Origin: Oscillospiraceae bacterium
GTDB lineage: Bacteria; Bacillota; Clostridia; Oscillospirales; Acutalibacteraceae
DNA length: 62,913 bases
Direction of reading: 5' to 3'
Assembly: GCA_015065505.1 (NCBI GenBank)
Contig: SVQE01000005.1
Location: 1 to 62,913, forward strand
Shown: piece after piece, positions 17,167-25,412 of the stretch
Layout of the letters: each line of letters opens with the position of its first letter
Numbering within the stretch: position 1 is the first letter of the stretch
The notes under the pieces: generated by a model
Databases searched by the model: none
What the model was told of the DNA's origin: nothing
What the model saw: only the letters and a program-made list of their open reading frames with translations
Program-made: the position numbers and the translations under genes

Positions 17167-18789
17167 TTACGATGCCATGCACCAGCTTTCCATATAGCGT
17201 TCATTGAGTTTGCCGCCCTTGTATAAGTCGATGTGCTGCCTGAAGTTGCCGTTCAGGATAACCGTTACAGTGATCTGTCCGTCTTTTTCGGCAATCTCTA
17301 TTTTGTCAACGAGCAGCCGCAAATCCGAATCGCTGATTTCACCGTCTTTTGCAATTTGGTCAAGGACTTCAATGCTGTTTTTGATTTCCTTTTTCCTTGC
17401 GTTTACGGTTGATTCGATATCCCGAAGGTTTTCTATCTCTTGGGATATTTTCTTTATGTCGCTTTCGCAGGCTTCAAGCATTTGTGTGTACACGGATACT
17501 CTTTCTTTGTCCCTGATTCGCTCCAGAAGGATATCTTGCTGATCCTGCTGTCGTTGTTCCAACTTTGCCTTAAATTCGCTTATACGGCTCTCTGTCGTGC
17601 CTTTGTTGGCTTTCCATCGTCTGAAGTCAGCATCTATTCTCGAACAGTTTTCCTGCGCTATCGCTCTGATATTTTCAAGCTCGTCATAGATGATTTGGTC
17701 CATGTCCGATTCTCTTATCATATGCGAGGTGCAGTGCTCTTTGCCGTAGCGGTGATAACCGTTGCAGACATATTCGTAATATCTGTCGGGAGAATTCTTT
17801 CTGCGAATTTTGCATACGAACACGGAACCGCAGTCTGCACACTTTATCAGACCGGTGTATCTGTGGCAGGGTTGTCCTGAACTCGCTCTGACGTTTGTGC
17901 GCTTTCGGTTATCAATTATCTTTTGTACCTTGTCAAAGGTTTCTTTGGATATTATCGCAGGGACAAAGTTTTCGTGAACGAAGTGTTCTTCATCGGGCAG
18001 TTCTTTTCTGATGTGATTAATCCTGCTCGTGTAGGACTTGTGGCACACCAGAGTGCCGATATAGAACTCGTTTGTCAGTATCCGCTTTATGCCTGAACCG
18101 TTCCATAAATATCGGTTGGCGATTTCAGGCTTGTTGTAGCCGTGCTTTTTGCCAATGGTCTGCTGCTGATAGTATCCGGCGGATTTAATACCTTCCGAAT
18201 TCAGCAGGTGAGCGATGTTTTTCATTCCGTAACCGTCAAGGAATAACTTGAATATCCGCTTCACTATTTCAGCCGCTTCGTCAAGGATAACCACTTCGCC
18301 GGTAATCTTGTCCTTGTAGTAACCCATCGGAGGTATCAGTATGATACCTTCTTTTTGTTTCTGTTTGTAGCCGGCTCGGATTTTCTTACTGATGTCACGC
18401 GCATACATATCGTTGAAGATACCTTTGAATCCGACCATCAAGTCGTCATCCTCGTTGCTCGTATCAATGTTTTCGGTTACGGACAGCACACGCACGTCGT
18501 TTTCACGAAGGTAATCAATGAACAGCGCAGTCTGCGTTCTGTGCCTGCCGAGACGGGAAAGGTCTTTAACTATTACGGCATCAATCTTTTTATTCTCAAC
18601 TGCACTGTAGATTTCGTTGATGCCGGGTCTGTTGAAATGCATTCCGCTTATGTTGTCGTCAGCAGATTCGCCTGCAATTTCATAGCCGTTGCTTTCTGCA
18701 TATTCACGCAGTATTTTCTGCTGATTACTAAGCGAATTCAGCTCGGCATCTTCATCACGCGATAGTCTTGAATATAACCATACTTTCAT
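17167..18789 (-). CDS. Large serine recombinase
   Basis: 540 residues. The N-terminal resolvase domain has the catalytic serine in LYSRLSRDEDAE, DAVIVKDLSRLGRHRT and the arginine-rich active site; the recombinase domain follows (GYGMKNIAHLLNSEGI...NEFYIGTLV). Next are a zinc ribbon (CADCGSVFVCK...YVCNGYHRYGKEHC) and a C-terminal coiled coil (about residues 400-480). This is the integrase/excisionase type of Tn4451/Tn5397-like elements, catalysing site-specific insertion with 2-bp core exchange. The ATG at 18787-18789 has AAAGGAG upstream; an in-frame ATG 11 codons earlier is less supported. Such genes normally sit at one end of their element, which suggests an end close to 17.1 kb. Confidence 0.93.
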   Translation of the reverse strand: MKVWLYSRLSRDEDAELNSLSNQQKILREYAESNGYEIAGESADDNISGMHFNRPGINEIYSAVENKKIDAVIVKDLSRLGRHRTQTALFIDYLRENDVRVLSVTENIDTSNEDDDLMVGFKGIFNDMYARDISKKIRAGYKQKQKEGIILIPPMGYYKDKITGEVVILDEAAEIVKRIFKLFLDGYGMKNIAHLLNSEGIKSAGYYQQQTIGKKHGYNKPEIANRYLWNGSGIKRILTNEFYIGTLVCHKSYTSRINHIRKELPDEEHFVHENFVPAIISKETFDKVQKIIDNRKRTNVRASSGQPCHRYTGLIKCADCGSVFVCKIRRKNSPDRYYEYVCNGYHRYGKEHCTSHMIRESDMDQIIYDELENIRAIAQENCSRIDADFRRWKANKGTTESRISEFKAKLEQRQQDQQDILLERIRDKERVSVYTQMLEACESDIKKISQEIENLRDIESTVNARKKEIKNSIEVLDQIAKDGEISDSDLRLLVDKIEIAEKDGQITVTVILNGNFRQHIDLYKGGKLNERYMESWCMAS

Positions 18790-18863
18790 TTTCAGAACTC
18801 CTTTCGGTATTTTTTCAAACACAACATATCACAAAGAATCTATAATATCCAGACAAATAAAAA

Positions 18864-19013
18864 CTAATTATCATCGCTGTTTTCCGCGGAGATTGTGTCG
18901 TCTGAAACATAGCCTTTTATAATACTTTTCAGGAAATCCTGGAATTCATTTTCTTTGCCGTTGTAGTAGACTTCAACAGCAGAGATGTTTTCTTGTAATT
19001 CTATCTTTATCAT
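18864..19013 (-). CDS. Small acidic ORF behind the relaxase
   Basis: 49 residues starting MIKIELQENISAVEVYYNGK and ending with acidic SDDDN-type residues. The ATG at 19011-19013 is 5 bases past the relaxase stop, and the ribosome site GAGGAGG lies across that stop, so translation is coupled. The function is unknown; short acidic ORFs are common in mobilizable elements, perhaps as recombination directionality factors or regulators, but nothing here proves that. Confidence 0.6.
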   Translation of the reverse strand: MIKIELQENISAVEVYYNGKENEFQDFLKSIIKGYVSDDTISAENSDDN

Positions 19014-19018
19014 CCTCC

Positions 19019-20533
19019 TCAGATACCGCCCATTGAGAATCCTTCGTCTTCATCAAAGTTATCGGTATCGTCATAATAGTTTTGTACTTGACTGGTTTGT
19101 TGCTGCGATGGGATGTGCTTCGCTAAATCAATAATGCCACTTGCAATAGCAAATAGAGCCTCTGCGTTTTCAGTTGCTCTGCGAGAATCTTCCTTGTTCT
19201 TTTCTTTCTTGTCGTAGCTGACGTCAATAGAACGCTCACCGTGAGCAATCCGTTTCTGCTGCTCTTTTGAAAGCACCTTGCCGTCTTTTTGATTACGCTT
19301 CTGTGCGTTGATTGCGTTGATGCGGTCTGTTGCTTTGCTGCTGAACAGCGATGCTATTGATTTCAGTATCCTGTTGAACAGATTAATGTTACTATCGGCG
19401 CTTTCCCATTCGCTTTCAGCAACGCTGATTTGCACTTCCAGCACGGTTTTTATCAGCATATTTTTAAGGGAACGGAACTCTTTGTTATCCTCAATAGGAA
19501 TGTCGCTGTCTTTATCGCTTTCATAATAAAGCGAAAGTTTCAGGTGATTGATTTCGTTCCATTTGGCGTACATATACCGAAGCGCACTGTTTTCATTAAC
19601 AATATGTCCGAGCAATTTATTTACAGTTTCTTTCACGTTTTTAGGAAGATAACCGTAAACCTTTTTGCCCTTGCAGTTGTTAAGCTCGTTTTGCAACTGC
19701 AAAATAAGTTCAGCAGTTTCATCAGTTATCGGATAGCGCATTGATGCAAAACCTTCAAGCACGTCTTCCATTTCCGCTTTCAGTGCATCACGGATTTCCG
19801 TCTGCTCCCTGAACAGTTTCATCTGCTCGTTGCGGAATATATCGTTACCGAAGGTGCTGCGCATCTTTTCCATACCTTTTTTAGTGAGATAGCCCTGACC
19901 TGACTTTGAATATACAATCAAATGTATATGCGGATGATGCGAGGTGTTATGAAAGGCGGCGTACCACTGCATATCACTCACGGGAATCTTATGCGCTTCG
20001 GCAAGTTCATTCATGTTCCTTCTGACGCAATCCTTCCACGCCTGAGCGTTGTTATAGCCGAGCCGTTCGGCATCTTCACGGCGCAAACTGACTACATGAG
20101 TCCACACAACGCCCTGATGATTTGATACCTGCTCGGCAACTTTATCGATGTTAATAGCATCGTCGCTTTGAGAAAACAAACCGTGTGAGCCGAGCTTTTC
20201 AACGCCGGGGCGCTCTGCAATATATGAAACCAAGCTTTTAAGTTCATCGGTTCTGTCAGCATTTCTTTCCACTACCGCGCTGATAAACTCCGTTGCATTT
20301 GCTTTTGAAGGCAGATTTAAATAGTCATCAAACTCAACGTAATCCATTGTATCTGGATAGTGTTTTATGATTCTGCTGATGAGAGTCCTCTGCTGTTTTG
20401 TTGAAGGTGAATTATCAATACCTTTTGGAAGCTTTTCAACTCCTTCTCTCGTTCCCATATAACGAATGAGTTTTCCGGTGTTTTGCGCTGACGGATTCTT
20501 AACGAACCTGCTCGAAACAATTATTTTTGCCAT
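19019..20533 (-). CDS. MobP-type relaxase
   Basis: 504 residues. It starts MAKIIVSSRFVKN, followed by a MobP3-like domain with the metal-binding histidine cluster in WYAAFHNTSHHPHIHLIVYS (about residues 190-209) and LVSYIAERPGVEKLGSHGLF. Relaxases nick oriT and pilot the strand during conjugative transfer; an element with a relaxase but no transfer channel is mobilizable in trans. The C-terminal third is helical and charged. Its ATG overlaps the stop of the upstream accessory gene (TGATG). Together with the recombinase it defines an integrative mobilizable element. Confidence 0.9.
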   Translation of the reverse strand: MAKIIVSSRFVKNPSAQNTGKLIRYMGTREGVEKLPKGIDNSPSTKQQRTLISRIIKHYPDTMDYVEFDDYLNLPSKANATEFISAVVERNADRTDELKSLVSYIAERPGVEKLGSHGLFSQSDDAINIDKVAEQVSNHQGVVWTHVVSLRREDAERLGYNNAQAWKDCVRRNMNELAEAHKIPVSDMQWYAAFHNTSHHPHIHLIVYSKSGQGYLTKKGMEKMRSTFGNDIFRNEQMKLFREQTEIRDALKAEMEDVLEGFASMRYPITDETAELILQLQNELNNCKGKKVYGYLPKNVKETVNKLLGHIVNENSALRYMYAKWNEINHLKLSLYYESDKDSDIPIEDNKEFRSLKNMLIKTVLEVQISVAESEWESADSNINLFNRILKSIASLFSSKATDRINAINAQKRNQKDGKVLSKEQQKRIAHGERSIDVSYDKKEKNKEDSRRATENAEALFAIASGIIDLAKHIPSQQQTSQVQNYYDDTDNFDEDEGFSMGGI

Positions 20534-20946
20534 CAGCGTTTACCGTACATGAGATCATTTGCTTCTTTAAGAGATATAAACCCGTTAGAATAAGCAACGT
20601 CTTCACAGCAAACCTTGTTCAGTTTTTCCCAGTCAATGCTTGAATAATTATAAGAAACTGCGCTGAGTCGGTTGAGTTTATCAAGCTCAACTGCCATCTT
20701 AAACAGCATTTCGCACATTCCTTTTTCCGTTTGCTGTATTTCATTTTTGATAACAGAAGTTATCATAGGGGAAAGATAATCCACGTTTTGAGTCTGCAGA
20801 ACGTATCCGATATAGAAATCAACTGCAGTACGAACGAGGTCGCCTCGCGAAGTACAGTTCGTTAAAGGAAGTACTTTATCCATCATTTCAACCTGACTCG
20901 GTAACTGAAAGTATGCGAACTTTTTCTTCTTTTCTATTAATATCAT
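20533..20946 (-). CDS. Relaxosome accessory (RHH-like) protein
   Basis: 137 residues from the ATG at 20944-20946 (MILIEKKKK); AGGAA lies about 7 bases upstream. A TTG two codons earlier is an alternative. The N-terminal half looks like a ribbon-helix-helix DNA-binding domain (FAYFQLPSQVEMMDKVLP..TSRGDLVRTAVDFYIGYVL), as in MobC-type relaxosome proteins that help the relaxase bind oriT. The C-terminal half is helical. Overlaps the relaxase by one base. Confidence 0.72.
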   Translation of the reverse strand: MILIEKKKKFAYFQLPSQVEMMDKVLPLTNCTSRGDLVRTAVDFYIGYVLQTQNVDYLSPMITSVIKNEIQQTEKGMCEMLFKMAVELDKLNRLSAVSYNYSSIDWEKLNKVCCEDVAYSNGFISLKEANDLMYGKR

Positions 20947-21020
20947 CTCCAATTCCTGATTTTTGGTATACCCCTGTTAAAACATCCCAAAAACCGTCGG
21001 CACTGCCGTCGGATGTGTGT

Positions 21021-21046
21021 GTCGGGCGACAGAGCATACGCCCGAC
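21021..21046. other. Hairpin in mob upstream region, possible oriT part
   Basis: Inverted repeat GTCGGGCG / CGCCCGAC with a 10-base loop, followed by TTTT on the plus strand. It lies between the accessory/relaxase genes and the winged-helix gene, where oriT is often located. It could equally be a terminator for rightward transcription. Confidence 0.35.
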
Positions 21047-21143
21047 TTTTACCTGCTTTCAATAATTTCTTCGAAATAATGAAAGAAAAATCGAATAATT
21101 TCGAAGGGATTTTTTATTGTTTTTATTAAGTTTTAAATAAGGG

Positions 21144-21452
21144 TTACCAAATTTTATTGATAGTATACATATGCGAGGTGCGGTTGCCGTTTAAATCATA
21201 TCTGCGCGAGACGTTAATCAAGCCTTTTTCCTCAAGCACTTTTGTTGCTTCATCGACTGTAGGCGGACTCATTTCACAGGCTTTGGCGATAGTCTTTCTT
21301 GCAGGATAGCAGTCAAAAGTGACGCGGTCCGCACAGTATATCAGATAGCAGTAAACAGCAAGGTCCCTTGCTTTCAGACGCTCTTTAAATATACGGTTCG
21401 GTATGATAAAGAAGTTACCTGAAGGCGGTTTTATCTGATTATGAATTGCCAT
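21144..21452 (-). CDS. Winged-helix DNA-binding protein of the mobile element
   Basis: 102 residues. It starts MAIHNQIKPPSGNFFIIPNRIF, then ARDLAVYCYLIYCAD..TFDCYPARKTIAKACEMSPPTVDEATKVLEEKGLINVSRRY, a winged helix of the kind at the N terminus of replication initiators and accessory regulators of Clostridial mobile elements. AAAGGAGG lies just before the ATG. It is short for a full replication protein, so it is probably a regulator or an initiator lacking the catalytic part. The repeats at 21.6-21.9 kb lie directly upstream and are plausible binding sites. Confidence 0.75.
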   Translation of the reverse strand: MAIHNQIKPPSGNFFIIPNRIFKERLKARDLAVYCYLIYCADRVTFDCYPARKTIAKACEMSPPTVDEATKVLEEKGLINVSRRYDLNGNRTSHMYTINKIW

Positions 21453-21590
21453 ATACTTTTCCTCCTTTCTTCAGATTTTTGCAGTATTAAGTTGTCAAAG
21501 TGCAGTCCCGTTATTTCATATAACGGGTATATCAAACTCGTCAGAGTTTTGATAACAAAAGCGGACGCAGTATTCATTTTACGTTTTACC

Positions 21591-21912
21591 CCCTCATTAA
21601 GACATTGTGGAATTTTTTCGGATTTTACCGAAGCTATTATTTAACCCCTTCACTATTCCCGACAAAAAAGTCTGAAATATGACCCCCTCAATAAGCTATT
21701 GCACACCTTTTTCGGATTTGATAACCAAAATTTCAAATCATAAAAATATCTTCCATTATGCTATTGCACACTTTTTTCGGATTATATCGAAATTATTTTT
21801 ATTTCTTCCCAATTGTATAGGAGTATTCGGAGGTTAAATAGGGGGGTCAGAGACGAATATTTTTTTAATTCTCCCATTATGCTATTAGCGAATTATTTCT
21901 GATTTGATAACC
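21591..21912. repeat. Iteron-like degenerate direct repeats
   Basis: Four related units of about 40 bp, at 21591-21629, 21685-21726, 21751-21789 and 21871-21912. Shared core: (C)CCATTATGCTATTGCACAC then TTTTTTCGGATT(TGATAACC). Units two and three are the best preserved. The region is very AT-rich, gene-free and upstream of the winged-helix gene, which fits an origin, transfer or regulatory region. Confidence 0.55.
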
Positions 21913-21957
21913 AGAATTTATAAATCATTTCTATTTGTACTATGGCAAAAAAAGAAA

Positions 21958-22016
21958 GAGCCGTACATTTCAAAAGGGTATAGTCTTGCTATATCCTAAT
22001 TGAGAATGTACGGCTC
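21958..22016. other. Long imperfect hairpin in gene-free region
   Basis: Arms GAGCCGTACATT (21958-21969) and AATGTACGGCTC (22005-22016) are perfectly complementary. The inner sequences GGGTATAG and CTATATCC also pair, around a TCTTG loop. It could be a recombination site, a transfer-origin hairpin or a terminator. The 21453-22388 interval contains no credible gene. Confidence 0.5.
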
Positions 22017-22290
22017 TATCACCGCCATAATGAATATGAGATGAGTGGCGCGGTTAAATTCTGCTATTGAATTGTATCAGAATGTACTTCTGAATCTCAA
22101 TTGACCCGAAGCAATCCACATTAAAACAAGCGTTCTAATTTGCTTGCAAGGTTATATTAACACATCTGAAAATATTTGTCGATACTTTTTTAGCACGCCT
22201 GTTCTGTTTTTTGTTTTTTTCAAAGGTTAAGGCTCGGAGCATTGGTCCAAGAAGTGAAGCGTTAACAAATCTTAACAATTAAAAAAAACA

Positions 22291-22330
22291 AAAAACACTG
22301 ATATCCGCTGAATAGGATATCAGTGTTTTT
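22291..22330. terminator. Terminator of operon A
   Basis: A 16-bp perfect stem, AAAAACACTGATATCC and its complement, with an 8-base loop. It is followed on the minus strand by a TTTTTTGTTTTTTTT tract. It lies 59 bases after the last gene of operon A and works in both directions. Confidence 0.9.
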
Positions 22331-22388
22331 CATTGTGTCTTGCTAAATTTGTATATTAGTTTTTATCAAACATTATCTGCTTTTCTAA

Positions 22389-22868
22389 TCAGTGCGTATC
22401 TGACTTGGCATCCATAACCGCGTCAATAGCAAGAATAACGGCAAGCGCCATAACTTCATCGGCATTATCATCAATATCAAGTTCAAATGCATCGCCCCAG
22501 GAAAGCCACTTTTTGTGAATAGAAGCAATCATTCTGCCATTCTCTGTAATGCTGTAGTCGTGCGAAAGATAATCGCCTTCAATTTTCCAACCGATACCTT
22601 CAATTTCATATTTTGGCTTCAGGAGCGAGAACTTTTTGCAAATCTGCGCTACTTCCGTGCCGCCAATTTCCACAACATAGCGTGGGAGCAGGCTCACCAG
22701 TTTTTGTTTCACAAATGCCTTTTCATTCCCGTCCATGTCCCATATAGTCAGTTGTCTTCCCAAAGAGATTAATTTGCTCTCAATGTGATAATGCGGGTTT
22801 TCGAACTCATCGGTAATGTCATATTTCTGCTTTAAGGAAAGCACCTTTTGTTTAATATACAGTCTCAT
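22389..22868 (-). CDS. LURP-one-related (LOR/tubby-like) protein
   Basis: 159 residues from the ATG at 22866-22868 (MRLYIKQKV), with AAAGAG upstream; the longer reading adds an unlikely N terminus. The repeated beta-strand pattern (LYIKQKVLSLKQKYDITD..., YHIESKLISLGRQLTIWD, AFVKQKLVSLLPRYVV, IASIHKKWLSWGDAFELDI) and the C-terminal hydrophobic helix (VMALAVILAIDAVMD) are typical of LOR proteins, a 12-stranded beta-barrel around a central helix, related to scramblases. Bacterial roles are poorly known. It is the last gene of operon A, 57 bases after the 800-codon gene, and precedes the operon terminator. Confidence 0.82.
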   Translation of the reverse strand: MRLYIKQKVLSLKQKYDITDEFENPHYHIESKLISLGRQLTIWDMDGNEKAFVKQKLVSLLPRYVVEIGGTEVAQICKKFSLLKPKYEIEGIGWKIEGDYLSHDYSITENGRMIASIHKKWLSWGDAFELDIDDNADEVMALAVILAIDAVMDAKSDTH

Positions 22869-22925
22869 AATAACTCTTTGCGCCCCAAGCGTTTCTGCTC
22901 GGGGCAAGTATTTTTTAATAGCGCA

Positions 22926-25325
22926 TTATTCATGCTTTTGTTTTTTGCGTTTAGCGGTCATAACAAGTGATGTGCCAAAGATACCTAATGCCAGTCCGCC
23001 GATACCGGTGAGGGCGAGATAACCCTGGCTGAAGGTGGACGCCGTGTATGCTGACTCATCCGATTTCCAGAAGAGGTACATTCCCTTGTTGTCCTCGCGG
23101 TAGCAATAGGCAATATCGTCAATCTTAACCGGATTTTTATAATTGAACATATGTAACCAGCCGTTGCAATCCGAGGGCGTTTTGTCGCTGCCCTTCTGCA
23201 GCTTGAGCGAATCGGCGAGAATCGGATTGCCCTTACCGGACGAGCGATTTACATAGAGTGCAACCCACTGCTTGCCGACATCCGCATTGATATCCGCAGC
23301 ATCGCCGCAACCCCATTCCTTATAATCCGCTACGCCGTTTTGTGCATTGGTGTGGATTCCGATTTCCTGACGATTGCATTTTACAACTTCATAGTACGCA
23401 AACTGGTCGAAATCAATCAGTTCAACCTGATTGCCTTCTTCATCCGTATCATGGGAAACAATGTCCGCTTCGTCGACCATCATCGTTGGTATTGCCGAGA
23501 AATCACGGTGATAGAACTGATAGAGTTCAGCACCCTTAAGCGCTGCAGCAATTAACATAAACGCACCGCCGATACCCATCATCCAACGACCCGAGGTACC
23601 GAGCTCTGCCATTTTAGTGATGGCTACGCCCTCCTCCTGTGTCCAGGATGTACCAACGATATAGTTAAAGTCTGAAACCGGACGCGCCCTTAACTCAACA
23701 ATGCGCATAACATCTTTTAAGTGTCTCATCTGCAGTCCAATAGCATTCATCATTCCGGGAAGTGCCCTTGCCGAATAGATTGCCATCGCGGCACCTGCGG
23801 CTAAGGTAATAAAACCTGCGCCCAAAGTAGCATAGGAAAGAATATCCACCAAACCAAACTCATCCCAGAGAATGTCATACGGGTCCTTGCCGAAGCTCTT
23901 TTGCTCGAGCGCTTTGCTTGTCAGGGCAACGCCCTTGCGGAAGATGGCACGGTTCATACCGCTGTAAATGGAGATATTTTCCAGTTCTTCGCCATCTTTA
24001 TCCGAAAACGCATCTTCAACAGAGGGGAAATCCGCTTTCGTCACGGCGGCACTGTTCACACCAAGTTTTAACAAGGTGGAAAGACTGATGAACTCCAGCG
24101 CTGCACGCTGTCCGTCGGAGAGTGATGCTGCAAGCGGTGCGAAGGCTTCGATGTCCTCGCTGTAATCCGCGTCCTCATCCTCGGGGCGCAGGAAATCGTA
24201 AAGCTTGTCGCCCCAGTCGCCCGAGTAATTCACTTTCTTAATCGCGAAATAATAGGTGCTGACACGGGAAAAGCGCGTAAACTCCTCCTGGTAGCGCGCT
24301 TCGTCCTCCTCCTTCAGTTGAGCAAAGAACTCCTCGCAGTCAGTGCCATCCTCGGCATCCGTGCTTTCCTCAATCGCAAATCCGTTTTCTTCGCAGTATT
24401 CCTCCTACCAGCGGATATCCTCGTTGACGTCGCTCCACTGTTCGGCGAGTTTGGTGGCGTAGTCCTCAAAATGTGCCGCCAGCAGAGTCAGCGCTGCGGA
24501 AGAAGCCAGGTCCTGTCCCGCTGCCTCGGGTGCATATTGGTCGATTTTATTGACCAAATCGTTGCCGGTCAGACCATCCAGACGGTCCATCCAGGATTTC
24601 TTCGATGAATCGGTTGCCAGGGCAAGCGCCTGCTCAATCATCAGTACGGCAGGTCCCGAGCTTTCGAGAATAATCTGCTGCAGGTCTGCGGTGTTTTTCT
24701 TTTCTTCATCGGAAAGGCTCTTGTAAGCGCTGTCGCCGATTTCGGTTTTCGTTTCATTCAGCAGCAAATCACCGAGGGGCTTACCCGTATCGTTGACGGC
24801 ATACTCGTCGTTCGGGTCGCCGTCGTAGAATTTATTAAGCAAATCGTGCGCTGCCTGCGCGCGAATCTTGCCGCCCTTACTGCCCTTGCCGCTGTAATTC
24901 TGACGGTATTCTTCCAACGCGGGTACAAATGTATTGATAAATTCGGTGATGTCCTTCTTTTTCTTTGCTACGAGGTTGTCGTAGTCGTCGAAGCTGTAAC
25001 CGCCCTTCATATACATCGTCGCCATATCCGTAATGGCTTCGTCAGGGTCGGAAGTACGCTTGATGCCCATCATAGCAACAGCGTTATGAATACCCGTCGC
25101 TTTCGAGCTTTTGCCTTCATTCAGGTCGGCAATCGGCTCCCAGCCATTTTTCTTTAGCCACGCCTCGGCGTCTTCTTTTTTCTCACCGTATGCGATGTAG
25201 ACATCCTTTACATATTTGCCGCTATTATCCGCCGCTGCTGCGCCGAAAGTTGCAGCAGAAGCGGAGAATGCCGTAATCATCGCCAGAGAAACGGAAATCA
25301 GTTTTTTTAGAAACGGTCTTTTCAT
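22926..25325 (-). pseudogene. Secreted/membrane MABP-like protein interrupted by an amber codon
   Basis: About 800 codons read in one continuous frame except for a single TAG at 24405-24407 (codon 307, after DVNEDIRW). Signal peptide at the N terminus (MKRPFLKKLISVSLAMITAF...), then an MABP-like unit ending in KRTSDPDEAITDM. A helical domain (SHDLLNKF-type motif AHDLLNKFYDGDPNDEYAV, LSDGQRAALEFISLSTL) is followed by internal hydrophobic segments, a second MABP-like unit (INADVGKQWVALYVN...GNPILADSL), and a C-terminal TM helix plus KRKKQK. Paralogous throughout to the intact 789-aa protein at 47787-50156. Either one point mutation silenced the gene or the codon is suppressed. Start ATG at 25323-25325, ribosome site AAAGGA. 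Confidence 0.8.
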
Positions 25326-25412
25326 AATGCACAAATTCCTTTCAACAAAAAATTGTATATAAATATTATATCTGTCTTAATATAGATTGTCAATCACCGG
25401 AATGGTTAATAC

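Noticed and set aside
21591-21912. CRISPR array
   Set aside because: The repeats are degenerate, irregularly spaced and few, with no constant repeat/spacer structure and no cas genes.
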